DNA of 49,593 nucleotides from Kitasatospora sp. Root107 (GTDB lineage: Bacteria; Actinomycetota; Actinomycetes; Streptomycetales; Streptomycetaceae). A program made the translations under genes and the position numbers. The stretch lies in contig NZ_LMCT01000009.1 of NCBI RefSeq assembly GCF_001424875.1, positions 50,635 to 100,227 on the forward strand, written 5' to 3'. The stretch's first letter is position 1. The number at the start of each line of letters is the position of its first letter. Shown one piece after another: positions 1 to 8,367 of this stretch. The notes beneath the pieces were generated by a model. The model was not told where the DNA came from and ran no database searches. It worked only from the letters and a program-made list of their open reading frames with translations.

Positions 1-452
<452 letters not shown>

Positions 453-568
453 CCGCCCAACCTACCGTCGGGAGGGTGGGCGTGACAGGCGATCAGCGGA
501 CAGTCGGCTCGGCTCCGCTCGATCAGTGCCGGTACGGTCGGCCGCAGAACCGGATCCGAGGGGGAGCG

Positions 569-1681
569 ATGACCGTCACGCTGGACAACAGGGAGCTCAA
601 CCGGGCCACCCTGGCCCGGCAGCTGCTGCTGGAGCGCGCGGACCTGACGGTGCAGCAGGCGCTGGAGCGGGTGCTCGGGTTGCAGGCGCAGACCCCGCAG
701 ACCTGGTACGTCGGGCTGTGGACCAGGCTGGCCGGGTACACCCCCGAGGAGACCTCCGGGCTGCTGGCCGAGGGCGAGCTGGTGCGGATCGCGCTGATGC
801 GCGGCACCATCCACCTGGTCACGGCGGAGGACGCGCGCTGGCTGCGGCCGCTGGTGGAGCCGGTGATCGAGCGCGGCACCAGGGCGGCGTTCGGGCGGAA
901 GCTGGTGGGCCTCGACCCGGCCGAGCTGACTGCCGCCGGGCGGGCCGCGTTCGCCGAACGGGCGCTGACCTTCGCCGAGTTGGGCAAGCAGCTGGCCGAG
1001 CGGTGGCCGGCCCACGACGGAGCGGCAATGGCGCAGGCGGTACGGGCCTCGGTGCCGCTGGTGCAGGTGCCGCCGCGCGGGCTCTGGGGGCGGAGCGGGC
1101 CGGTGGCGCACCTGCCGATGGAGCAGTGGCCCGGCCGCGAGCTCGAACCGGCCCCCAGCATCGAGCAGTTGGTGCTCCGGCAGCTGGCCGGCTTCGGTCC
1201 GTGCACCGTGAAGGACATCCAGCAGTGGTGCGGCCTGACCCGGCTGGCCGAGGTGGTGGACCGGCTCCGCCCGCAGCTGGCGGTGTTCCGGGACGAGCAG
1301 GGCCGGGAGCTGTTCGACCTCCCCGACGCTCCCCGCCCGCCCGCCGACACCCCGGCCCCGGTGCGCTACCTCTACGACTTCGACAACCTGCTGCTCTCGC
1401 ACGCCGACCGCAGCCGGGTGCTGACCGTGGACTTCACCGACCAGGGCTTCTTCGGCGGCAGCAACGAGATGCCGCGCTCGGTGCTGCTGGACGGCTTCGT
1501 CGCCGCCACCTGGCGCTTCGTGGCGGCCAAGGACGGCGCGGTGCTGACGGTCCGCCCGTTCCGCCGGCTCACCAAGGCCGGCCAGCACGACCTGACGGAG
1601 GAGGGCGAGCAGCTCAGCACCTTCCTGGCCCCGAAGGCCCCCCGCCACGAGGTCCGCATCACCGCCCCCGAACCGGGCTGA
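569..1681 (+). CDS. Winged-helix DNA-binding domain protein (HTH_42-like)
   Basis: A 370-aa protein starting at the ATG after GAGGGGGAGCG. The N-terminus (LNRATLARQLLLERADLTVQ, then LGLQAQTPQTWYVGLWTRL) and the central GTIHLVTAEDARWLRPL match the actinobacterial winged-helix DNA-binding family (PF06224-like). Homologues in this superfamily include the AlkX/AlkZ-type DNA glycosylases as well as uncharacterised proteins, so a DNA-repair role is possible but not shown. It is divergent from the truncated gene at the left edge, with a 116-bp shared upstream region. Confident as a gene; the molecular activity is inferred only at family level. Confidence 0.85.
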   Translation: MTVTLDNRELNRATLARQLLLERADLTVQQALERVLGLQAQTPQTWYVGLWTRLAGYTPEETSGLLAEGELVRIALMRGTIHLVTAEDARWLRPLVEPVIERGTRAAFGRKLVGLDPAELTAAGRAAFAERALTFAELGKQLAERWPAHDGAAMAQAVRASVPLVQVPPRGLWGRSGPVAHLPMEQWPGRELEPAPSIEQLVLRQLAGFGPCTVKDIQQWCGLTRLAEVVDRLRPQLAVFRDEQGRELFDLPDAPRPPADTPAPVRYLYDFDNLLLSHADRSRVLTVDFTDQGFFGGSNEMPRSVLLDGFVAATWRFVAAKDGAVLTVRPFRRLTKAGQHDLTEEGEQLSTFLAPKAPRHEVRITAPEPG

Positions 1682-1771
1682 TCCCCCGCGCGCCGCTCGC
1701 GGTTCCGGTGGCGGGATGGGGTGCTGCCGGTGAGGGTGGGCGGCGGGGGCCGGTTCGATGGGAGATGACGC

Positions 1772-2554
1772 ATGGTCGAGGTGACTGAACCGTATGCGGT
1801 GGGGACACCGTGCTGGGTGGATCTGAATGCGCGTGACCAGCAGGCCGCGCTGGACTTCTACCGGGACCTGTTCGGCTGGCAGGGCGAGATCGGGCCCGAG
1901 GAGTTCGGCGGGTACTCGGTCTGCATGAAGAACGACAAGCCGGTGGCCGGGATCATGGGCCCGGTGCCGGTGGAGGAGGGGCGGCCGGCGGTGCCGTCCA
2001 ACTGGACCACCTATCTGACCACCGATGACGCCGAGGCGACCCTGACCGCCATCGGTGACAACGGTGGCACCGTCATGCTGCCCGTGATGACGGTCGGGAG
2101 CACCGGCAAGATGCTGGTGGCGGCCGACCCGAGCGGTGCAGTGTTCGGGGTCTGGCAGCCGCTGGAATTCCCCGGCGCGCAGGTGGTGAACGAGGCCGGT
2201 GCGGTGGCCTGGAACGAGCTGCACACCGCCGCCCCCGGCGAGGTGGGCGCGTTCTACGACGCCGTGTTCGGGGCCAGGATCGCCCCGATGGAGCAGATGC
2301 CGGAGTACCTGTCCTTCAACGTCGGGGGCCGCAGCGTCGGCGGGGTGGTCGACCTGGCCGACGACCCGCCCGGCACGCCGCCGCACTGGCGGACGTACTT
2401 CGCCGTGGACGACGTCGACAGCACGGTGGACGCGCTGGTCAGGGCGGGTGGAAATCTGCTCGACCCGCCGACCGACCAGCCCTGGGGCCGGGTCGCCCTG
2501 GTTCAGGACCTGGACGGCGCCACTTTCACGCTGATCAAGCCCGTACCGATGTGA
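1772..2554 (+). CDS. VOC-family protein with two glyoxalase-like domains
   Basis: A 260-aa protein with two tandem vicinal-oxygen-chelate domains: roughly residues 9-125 (PCWVDLNARDQQAALDFYRDLFGW) and 140-258 (WNELHTAAPGEVGAFYDAVFG). This layout is common in streptomycete glyoxalase/bleomycin-resistance-like proteins of the CFP-30B type. Start chosen at ATG 1772 behind GGGAGATGACGC. The substrate cannot be deduced, because VOC proteins include dioxygenases, lyases and antibiotic-binding proteins. It stands alone, 90 bp after the winged-helix gene. Confidence 0.85.
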   Translation: MVEVTEPYAVGTPCWVDLNARDQQAALDFYRDLFGWQGEIGPEEFGGYSVCMKNDKPVAGIMGPVPVEEGRPAVPSNWTTYLTTDDAEATLTAIGDNGGTVMLPVMTVGSTGKMLVAADPSGAVFGVWQPLEFPGAQVVNEAGAVAWNELHTAAPGEVGAFYDAVFGARIAPMEQMPEYLSFNVGGRSVGGVVDLADDPPGTPPHWRTYFAVDDVDSTVDALVRAGGNLLDPPTDQPWGRVALVQDLDGATFTLIKPVPM

Positions 2555-2647
2555 CGGCTCCGGTCTGACCACGACCGCCCGCTCGCGACGCGCCAGAAAC
2601 GCCGCGAATGGGCGGTTTCGGCCGTCCGGGGGACCAGACTGGCAGTC

Positions 2648-3400
2648 ATGCTGGGGCTCCCGGACCACATCGAAGCGTTCCTGTTCGACCTCGACGGCGT
2701 ACTGACGCAGACCGCCAAGGTGCATGCGGCCGCCTGGAAGGACATGTTCGACACCTTCCTCAGAGCCGAGGCCCTCCGTACCGGCACCGGGTTCGCCCCG
2801 TTCGAGCCGGCCGACTACGACCAGCACGTGGACGGCCGCCCACGCCTGGACGGCACCCGGTCCTTCCTGGCCTCGCGCGGCATCACCCTGCCCGAGGGCA
2901 GCCCGGACGACCCGCCGGGCGCCCCGACGGTGCAGGGGCTGAGCAACGCCAAGAACGACACCGTGCTGCGGATGATCAGGGAGCAGGGCGTCCAGCCGTA
3001 CCCCGGCTCGGTGGCCTACCTGCACCGGCTGCGGGAGCTCGGGCTGCCCCGCGCGGTGGTGTCCTCCAGCGCCAACTGCCGGGACGTGCTGCGCGCAGCC
3101 GGGATCGACGACATGTTCGACGTGGTGATCGACGGGCTGGTGGCGAGCCGGGAGCAGCTCCCCGGCAAGCCCGCCCCCGACACCTACCTGGCCGCCGCCA
3201 GGGCGCTCGGTGCCGACCCCGCGAACGCCGCCGTCTTCGAGGACGCGCTGGCGGGCGTCGCCTCCGGCCGGGCCGGCGGGTTCGGCGCCGTGGTCGGGGT
3301 CAACCGGACCGGGCAGGCCCAAGCCCTCCGCGAGCACGGCGCCGACCTGGTGGTGGACGATCTCGCCGAACTGATCGAGGGTCAGGAGGGCACTCGATGA
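2648..3400 (+). CDS. pgmB: HAD-family beta-phosphoglucomutase-like hydrolase
   Basis: A 250-aa HAD phosphatase/mutase. The nucleophile motif FDLDGVLT (Asp14, Asp16) is near the N-terminus. Motif II is VVSSSANC, and motif III/IV includes GKPAPDTYLAAA followed by VFEDALAGV. Beta-phosphoglucomutases interconvert beta-glucose-1-phosphate and glucose-6-phosphate. The stop overlaps the start of the GH65 phosphorylase by ATGA. This is translational coupling typical of disaccharide-phosphorylase operons, where the phosphorylase makes beta-G1P and this enzyme feeds it to glycolysis. The spacing between motifs (helical cap region 25-95) fits the family. Its own ribosome-binding site is weak. Confidence 0.88.
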   Translation: MLGLPDHIEAFLFDLDGVLTQTAKVHAAAWKDMFDTFLRAEALRTGTGFAPFEPADYDQHVDGRPRLDGTRSFLASRGITLPEGSPDDPPGAPTVQGLSNAKNDTVLRMIREQGVQPYPGSVAYLHRLRELGLPRAVVSSSANCRDVLRAAGIDDMFDVVIDGLVASREQLPGKPAPDTYLAAARALGADPANAAVFEDALAGVASGRAGGFGAVVGVNRTGQAQALREHGADLVVDDLAELIEGQEGTR

Positions 3401-5802
3401 GCCCGCAGCCCACCTTCACCGTCGACCCCTGGGGCATCGCCGAGCACGGCCTCGACCTCGGCGCCCAGGCCAGGGCCGAGTCGGTCTTCGCACTCTCCAA
3501 CGGCCATATCGGCCTGCGAGGGAACCTGGACGAGGGCGAGCCGCACGGCCTGCCCGGCACCTACCTGAACGGTGTCTTCGAGCTCCGTCCGCTGCCGTAC
3601 GCGGAGGGTGGCTACGGCTACCCCGAGTCCGGCCAGAGCGTCATCAACGTCACCAACGGCAAGATCATCCGGTTGCTGGTGGACGACGAGCCATTCGACC
3701 TCCGGTACGGCGAACTCCGGCACCACCAGCGGCGGCTGGACTTCCGGGAGGGACTGCTCCGGCGGGACGCGGAGTGGACCTCGCCGGCCGGACGGACCGT
3801 CAAGGTCTCCTCCACCCGGCTGGTCTCGCTCACCCAGCGGGCCATCGCGGCGGTGGACTACCGGGTCACCGCCGTGGACGGCCCGATCCGGGTCGTGCTG
3901 CAGTCCGAGCTGGTGGCCAACGAGCAGCTGCCCGGCGGGGTCGAAGCCGACCCCAGGGCGGCCGCCGTGCTGGAGGCCCCGCTGGTGGCCGAGGCCCGGC
4001 TGGCGGCCGGGACCAAGGCGGTGCTGGTGCACCGGACCAGGTACAGCGGCCAGCGGGTGGCGGTCGGGATGGACCACCTGATCGAGGGTCCGGAGGGTTT
4101 CCACGTCACCGCCGAGTGCGCCGAGGACCAGGGCCGGATCAGCGTCACCACGGTGCTGCACCCCGGCGAGGAGCTGCGGCTGACCAAGTTCACCGCGTAC
4201 GGATGGTCGGCGACCCGCTCGCTGCCCGCCGTCCGGGACCAGGTGGAGGCCGCGCTGACCGCTGCCAGGTACACCGGCTGGAACGGTCTGGTGGCCGAAC
4301 AGCGGGAGTTCCTCAAGGAGTTCTGGGAGACCAGCGACGTCCAGATCGACGGGGACGTCGAACTCCAGCAGGCGGTCAGGTTCGCGCTCTTCCACGTGCT
4401 CCAGGCCAGTGCCCGGAGTGAGGAACGGGCCATCCCCGCCAAGGGGTTGACCGGCCCGGGCTACGACGGACACAGCTTCTGGGACACCGAGACCTTCGTG
4501 CTCCCGGTGCTCACCTACTGCCTGCCGGACGCGGTCAAGCAGGCCCTGCGCTGGCGGCACACCACGCTGCCGCTGGCCCGCGAACGGGCGGCCCAACTCG
4601 GGCTGGCCGGTGCGGTGTTCCCGTGGCGGACGATCCGGGGCGAGGAGTGCTCGGGCTACTGGCCGGCCGGGACCGCCGCGTTCCACATCGGCGCCGACAT
4701 CGCGGTGGCGGCGGCCCGGTACGTCCGGACCACCGGCGACGTGGAGTTCGAGCAGACGTACGGGCTGGAGCTGCTGGTCGAGACCGCCCGGATGTGGCGC
4801 TCGCTCGGCCACCACGACGCGGCCGGACGGTTCCGGATCGAGGGGGTCACCGGGCCCGACGAGTACAGCGCGGTGGCCGACAACAACGTCTTCACCAACC
4901 TGATGGCGCAGACCAACCTGCGGGCCGCCGCCGAAGCCGCCGCCCGGCACCAGGTGATCGCCGCCGAGCTGGGCGTCGACACCGAGGAGACCGCCGCCTG
5001 GCGGGACGCCGCCCGGGCGATGTACATCCCGTACGACGAGAAGCTCGGGGTGCATCCGCAGGCCGACGGTTTCACCGACCACCAGCTCTGGGACTTCGAC
5101 ACCACCCCGCCGGAGAAGTACCCGCTGCTGCTGCACTACCCCTACTTCGACCTGTACCGGAAGCAGGTGGTCAAGCAGGCCGACCTGGTGCTGGCCATGC
5201 AGATGCGCGGCGACGCCTTCACCGACGAGCAGAAGGCCCGCAACTTCGCCTACTACGAACGCCTGACGGTCCGGGACTCCTCGCTCTCCGCCTGCACCCA
5301 GGCGGTGATCGCGGCCGAGGTGGGCCAGCTCGACCTGGCCTACGACTACACCGCCGAAGCCGCCCTGATGGACCTGCACGACCTCGGCGGCAACACCAGG
5401 GACGGCCTGCACATGGCCTCGCTGGCCGGGGCCTGCCTGGCCCTGGTGGCGGGCTTCGGCGGCCTGCGCGACCACGGCGAGCAGCTGGCGTTCCGGCCCC
5501 GGCTGCCGGCCGGGCTGCGCCGGCTCGCCTTCGCCATGAAGATCCGGGGCAACCTGCTGCACGTGGAGATCACCCACACCCGGACCACCTACACGCTCCG
5601 CCGGGGTTCCACGCTGACGGTCCTGCACGAGGGCGAACCGCTCCGGGTCGAACCCGGCCGGCCCGTCTCCCGCCCGATGCCGGTCCAAGAGACACCCGAA
5701 CGCTGCCTCCAGCCGCCCGGCCGGGAGCCGGCCCGCCGTCAGCAGCAGCTGGGTCCGGCGGTCGGCAGCGGGGCCGAACCGCCGCACCTGGCGGCCGAGT
5801 AG
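3397..5802 (+). CDS. Glycoside hydrolase family 65 disaccharide phosphorylase
   Basis: An 801-aa GH65 protein. The N-terminal beta-sandwich begins near WGIAEHGLDLGAQARAESVFALSNGHIGLRGN; in GH65 this is followed by an (alpha/alpha)6 barrel. The barrel contains AKGLTGPGYDGHSFWDTETF and GVTGPDEYSAVADNN, in which Glu489 is at the position of the catalytic general acid. Near residue 670 is DGLHMASLAGACLAL, the region that binds phosphate in family members. The family includes maltose, trehalose, kojibiose and nigerose phosphorylases; the exact disaccharide cannot be told from sequence alone. The start overlaps the upstream phosphoglucomutase stop. A Pro/Arg-rich tail of about 35 residues follows the C-terminal domain and looks like a non-conserved extension. 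Confidence 0.92.
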   Translation: MSPQPTFTVDPWGIAEHGLDLGAQARAESVFALSNGHIGLRGNLDEGEPHGLPGTYLNGVFELRPLPYAEGGYGYPESGQSVINVTNGKIIRLLVDDEPFDLRYGELRHHQRRLDFREGLLRRDAEWTSPAGRTVKVSSTRLVSLTQRAIAAVDYRVTAVDGPIRVVLQSELVANEQLPGGVEADPRAAAVLEAPLVAEARLAAGTKAVLVHRTRYSGQRVAVGMDHLIEGPEGFHVTAECAEDQGRISVTTVLHPGEELRLTKFTAYGWSATRSLPAVRDQVEAALTAARYTGWNGLVAEQREFLKEFWETSDVQIDGDVELQQAVRFALFHVLQASARSEERAIPAKGLTGPGYDGHSFWDTETFVLPVLTYCLPDAVKQALRWRHTTLPLARERAAQLGLAGAVFPWRTIRGEECSGYWPAGTAAFHIGADIAVAAARYVRTTGDVEFEQTYGLELLVETARMWRSLGHHDAAGRFRIEGVTGPDEYSAVADNNVFTNLMAQTNLRAAAEAAARHQVIAAELGVDTEETAAWRDAARAMYIPYDEKLGVHPQADGFTDHQLWDFDTTPPEKYPLLLHYPYFDLYRKQVVKQADLVLAMQMRGDAFTDEQKARNFAYYERLTVRDSSLSACTQAVIAAEVGQLDLAYDYTAEAALMDLHDLGGNTRDGLHMASLAGACLALVAGFGGLRDHGEQLAFRPRLPAGLRRLAFAMKIRGNLLHVEITHTRTTYTLRRGSTLTVLHEGEPLRVEPGRPVSRPMPVQETPERCLQPPGREPARRQQQLGPAVGSGAEPPHLAAE

Positions 5803-5829
5803 CAGCCGTTCGGCGAGAGAGGTGGAACC

Positions 5830-7563
5830 GTGGGCAGTGTGGCCGAGCAGATGGTCGAGGTCCTCCGGCAGGCCGGGGTGGAACGGGTCTACGGCGTGGT
5901 GGGGGACAGCCTCAACCCCGTGGTGGACGCGATCCGGCGGGCGGACGGTATCGAGTGGGTGCACGTCAGGAACGAGGAGGCAGGTGCCTTCGCGGCGGCC
6001 GCGGACGCCGAACTGACGGGCCGTCTGGCGGTCTGCGCCGGTTCCTGCGGGCCCGGCAACACCCACCTCATCCAGGGTCTGTACGACGCCCAGCGCAGCG
6101 GGCTCCCGGTGCTCGCGCTGGCCTCGCACATCCCGAGTGCCCAGATCGGCACCGGCTTCTTCCAGGAGACCCACCCGGAGCGGGTGTTCGTCGACTGCAG
6201 CAGCTGGTGCGAGATGGTCTCCACCCCGGCCCAGCTGCCGCGCCTGCTCCGGGTCGCGGTGCAGCACGCCCTCGGGGCCCGGGGCGTCTCGACGCTGGTC
6301 TTCCCCGGTGACGTGGCCGCGCTGCCCGCCGCCAACCCGACCGGGACCGGCAGCTTCCTCACCGAGCAGGCGGTGGCCGCCCCGCCGTGGTCCCAGGTGC
6401 AGGCGCTGGCCGAGCGGCTGAACGCGGCCGAGCGGGTCGCGCTGTTCTGCGGGGCGGGCGTGCGAAAGGCGCACGGCGAGGTGATGGAGCTGGCAGGGCG
6501 GGTGCTGGCTCCGGTCGGGCACTCGCTGCGCGGCAAGGAGTGGATCCAGTACGACAACCCGTACGACGTCGGGATGAGCGGGCTGCTCGGCTACGGGGCC
6601 TGCCACCAGGCGCTGCACGAGGCGGACCTGGTGCTGCTGCTGGGCACCGACTTCCCGTACGACGCCTTCCTGCCCGGCGCCAACACCGTCCAGGTCGACC
6701 ACGACGCCACCCGGCTGGGCCGTCGTACGCCGCTGGAGCTCGCGGTGCACGGGGATGTCGCGGCCACCCTGCGGGCCGTGCTGCCGCTGCTGGAGCAGAA
6801 GACCGACCGTAGCTTTCTGGACGGTCTGCTGACCAAGCACTGCAAGGCACTTGAGGAGGTGGTCGGTGCGTACACCAGGAAGATCGAGAAGCACGTGCCG
6901 ATCCACCCGGAGTACGTCGCCTCGGTGCTGGACGAACTCGCCGCCGAGGACGCGGTGTTCACCGTCGACACCGGGATGAACAACGTCTGGGCGGCCCGCT
7001 ACCTGACGCCCAACGGGCGGCGACGGGTGATCGGTTCGTTCCTGCACGGCTCGATGGCGAACGCGCTGCCGCACGCGATCGGCGCCCAACTGGCCGTGCC
7101 GGGGCGGCAGGTGATCTCGATGTCGGGGGACGGCGGGATCGGGATGCTGCTGGGTGAGCTGCTGACCGTGGCGAAGTATCAACTGCCGGTCAAGGTCGTG
7201 GTGTTCAACAACGGCGCGCTCGGCATGATCAAGCTGGAGATGCTGGTCAGCGGGTACCCCGAGGCCGAGATCGACAACGGCGACGTGGACTACGCGGCGC
7301 TCGCCCGGGCGATCGGCATCCAGGCCAGCCGGGTCACCGACCCGGCGAAGGTGCGCGAGGTGCTGGCGGAGGCGCTGGAGCGGCCGGGGCCGGTGCTGGT
7401 GGACGTGGTCACCGACCCGAATGCGCTCTCCATCCCGCCGCACATCACCGCCGCCCAGCTGAAGGGCTTCGCGCTGGCGGCCGGGCGGACGGTGCTCTCC
7501 GGCGGCGTGGGCCGGATGATCGACCTGGCCCGGAGCAACCTGCGGAACATCCCCCGGCGCTAG
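5830..7563 (+). CDS. poxB: ThDP-dependent pyruvate oxidase / pyruvate:quinone oxidoreductase-like
   Basis: A 577-aa thiamine-diphosphate enzyme with the three POX-type domains: PYR (residues 1-170, catalytic Glu49 in RNEEAGAFAAAA), a central FAD-type domain, and PP (380-540) with MSGDGGIGMLLGELL and VVFNNGALGMIKLE, the ThDP/Mg motif. It most resembles PoxB, which decarboxylates pyruvate to acetate and passes electrons to quinone at the membrane. The C-terminal segment (ALAAGRTVLSGGVGRMIDLARSN) could be an amphipathic membrane-binding helix as in PoxB. GTG start 5830 follows AGAGAGG. It lies 27 bp after the GH65 gene and may share its transcript. Acetolactate synthase-like activity is an alternative. 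Confidence 0.85.
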   Translation: MGSVAEQMVEVLRQAGVERVYGVVGDSLNPVVDAIRRADGIEWVHVRNEEAGAFAAAADAELTGRLAVCAGSCGPGNTHLIQGLYDAQRSGLPVLALASHIPSAQIGTGFFQETHPERVFVDCSSWCEMVSTPAQLPRLLRVAVQHALGARGVSTLVFPGDVAALPAANPTGTGSFLTEQAVAAPPWSQVQALAERLNAAERVALFCGAGVRKAHGEVMELAGRVLAPVGHSLRGKEWIQYDNPYDVGMSGLLGYGACHQALHEADLVLLLGTDFPYDAFLPGANTVQVDHDATRLGRRTPLELAVHGDVAATLRAVLPLLEQKTDRSFLDGLLTKHCKALEEVVGAYTRKIEKHVPIHPEYVASVLDELAAEDAVFTVDTGMNNVWAARYLTPNGRRRVIGSFLHGSMANALPHAIGAQLAVPGRQVISMSGDGGIGMLLGELLTVAKYQLPVKVVVFNNGALGMIKLEMLVSGYPEAEIDNGDVDYAALARAIGIQASRVTDPAKVREVLAEALERPGPVLVDVVTDPNALSIPPHITAAQLKGFALAAGRTVLSGGVGRMIDLARSNLRNIPRR

Positions 7564-7566
7564 CTT

Positions 7567-7602
7567 TTTGCCCCGGAGGCAAACTGCTTGCCGCTCAGGC
7601 AC
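7567..7602. promoter_or_regulatory. Two inverted repeats, candidate operators for the XRE-cupin regulator
   Basis: IR1 is TTTGCC-N5-GGCAAA (7567-7583). IR2 is TTGCC-N5-GGCA (7588-7602), with one mismatch in the outer pair. Both have a 5-nt spacer and their centres are 20 bp apart, about two helical turns. They lie 21-56 bp before the regulator start and directly after the poxB-like stop. This is the expected place for autoregulation; the binding protein is inferred. Confidence 0.55.
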
Positions 7603-7622
7603 GGCAGGTGTGAACTGGAGCC

Positions 7623-8207
7623 ATGAACGTGGACCAGGAGGTCGAGGGCCTCGGCGCCCGACTGCGTGAACACCGCTCGGCCAGCCGTCTCACGCTGGAG
7701 GCGGCGGCCGGCCGGATCGGGCTCTCCCCAGCGTATCTCTCCCGGCTGGAGACCGGCCTGCGCCAACCCTCGCTCCCGGTCCTGCTCGGCCTGGCCCGGG
7801 CGTACGGCACCACCGTCTCCGACCTGCTCGGCGAGCAGCCCGGCGAGCCGGAGCCGGTGATCCGGGGCGGCGTGATCGAGCCGGACCGGGCCGGCGGCTG
7901 GGGCTACCGCCGGGCGGGTGCGCCGGGGCGCGCACTCCAGGCGCTGCACGTCCAGGTGCCGCCCGGGCTGCAGGACGCCGTGGTCCGGGTGCACCCCGGC
8001 GAGGAGTGGCTGTACGTCACCCGGGGCCGGCTGCGGCTCACGCTCGGGGAGCAGACCCACCTGCTCGACCCGGGCGACTCGGCCCACTTCGACTCGCTCA
8101 CCCCGCACTGCATCGCCGCCGACTCCCCGGACGGCGTCGAGCTGCTCTTCCTGCACACCCTGCTCCAGAGCCCCGGCAGCAACCTCTGCCTGGGAAACCC
8201 GCACTGA
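7623..8207 (+). CDS. XRE-family regulator with C-terminal cupin sensor domain
   Basis: A 194-aa one-component regulator. The N-terminal HTH_XRE domain covers about residues 9-65 (LTLEAAAGRIGLSPAYLSRLETG). A cupin domain covers about 110-185 (VRVHPGEEWLYVTRGRLRLTLGEQ, then DSLTPHCIAAD). HTH-cupin proteins usually bind a small ligand in the cupin barrel and control an adjacent gene. Paired inverted repeats sit just upstream and a tiny membrane protein follows 15 bp downstream, so an autoregulated two-gene operon is likely. The poxB-like gene upstream could be a further target. The ligand is unknown. Confidence 0.88.
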   Translation: MNVDQEVEGLGARLREHRSASRLTLEAAAGRIGLSPAYLSRLETGLRQPSLPVLLGLARAYGTTVSDLLGEQPGEPEPVIRGGVIEPDRAGGWGYRRAGAPGRALQALHVQVPPGLQDAVVRVHPGEEWLYVTRGRLRLTLGEQTHLLDPGDSAHFDSLTPHCIAADSPDGVELLFLHTLLQSPGSNLCLGNPH

Positions 8208-8222
8208 AAGGGGTCCACCGCC

Positions 8223-8360
8223 ATGGCCAAGCTCACCACCACCGATGCCGGGAGCCGCACCGACCGCCGGGTGCTCAAGCGGGTCCTGATCTACATGGTC
8301 GCCACCCATGTGTTCCTCGGCTTCCTCGCACTGCTCTTCGAGATCGGCGGCCGGGGCTGA
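8223..8360 (+). CDS. Small single-helix membrane protein (DUF6126-like)
   Basis: A 45-aa ORF starting at ATG 8223 after GAAAGGGG. It reads MAKLTTTDAGSRTDRR, then one hydrophobic helix (VLIYMVATHVFLGFLALLF), and ends EIGGRG. The basic residues before the helix suggest an N-in orientation. I recall this short family (DUF6126) next to HTH-cupin regulators in streptomycetes. It overlaps no other gene and ends 7 bp before the convergent MocR gene. Automatic callers may omit it because of its length. Function unknown; a membrane-associated partner or target of the regulator is an inference. Confidence 0.75.
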   Translation: MAKLTTTDAGSRTDRRVLKRVLIYMVATHVFLGFLALLFEIGGRG

Positions 8361-8367
8361 CGCCGGG

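Noticed and set aside
3382..7602. A 1406-codon open frame on the minus strand opposite the GH65 and poxB-like genes
   Set aside because: It is an antisense shadow caused by high third-position GC. The plus-strand genes have clear domains and the minus reading is Arg/Gly/His-rich with no motifs.
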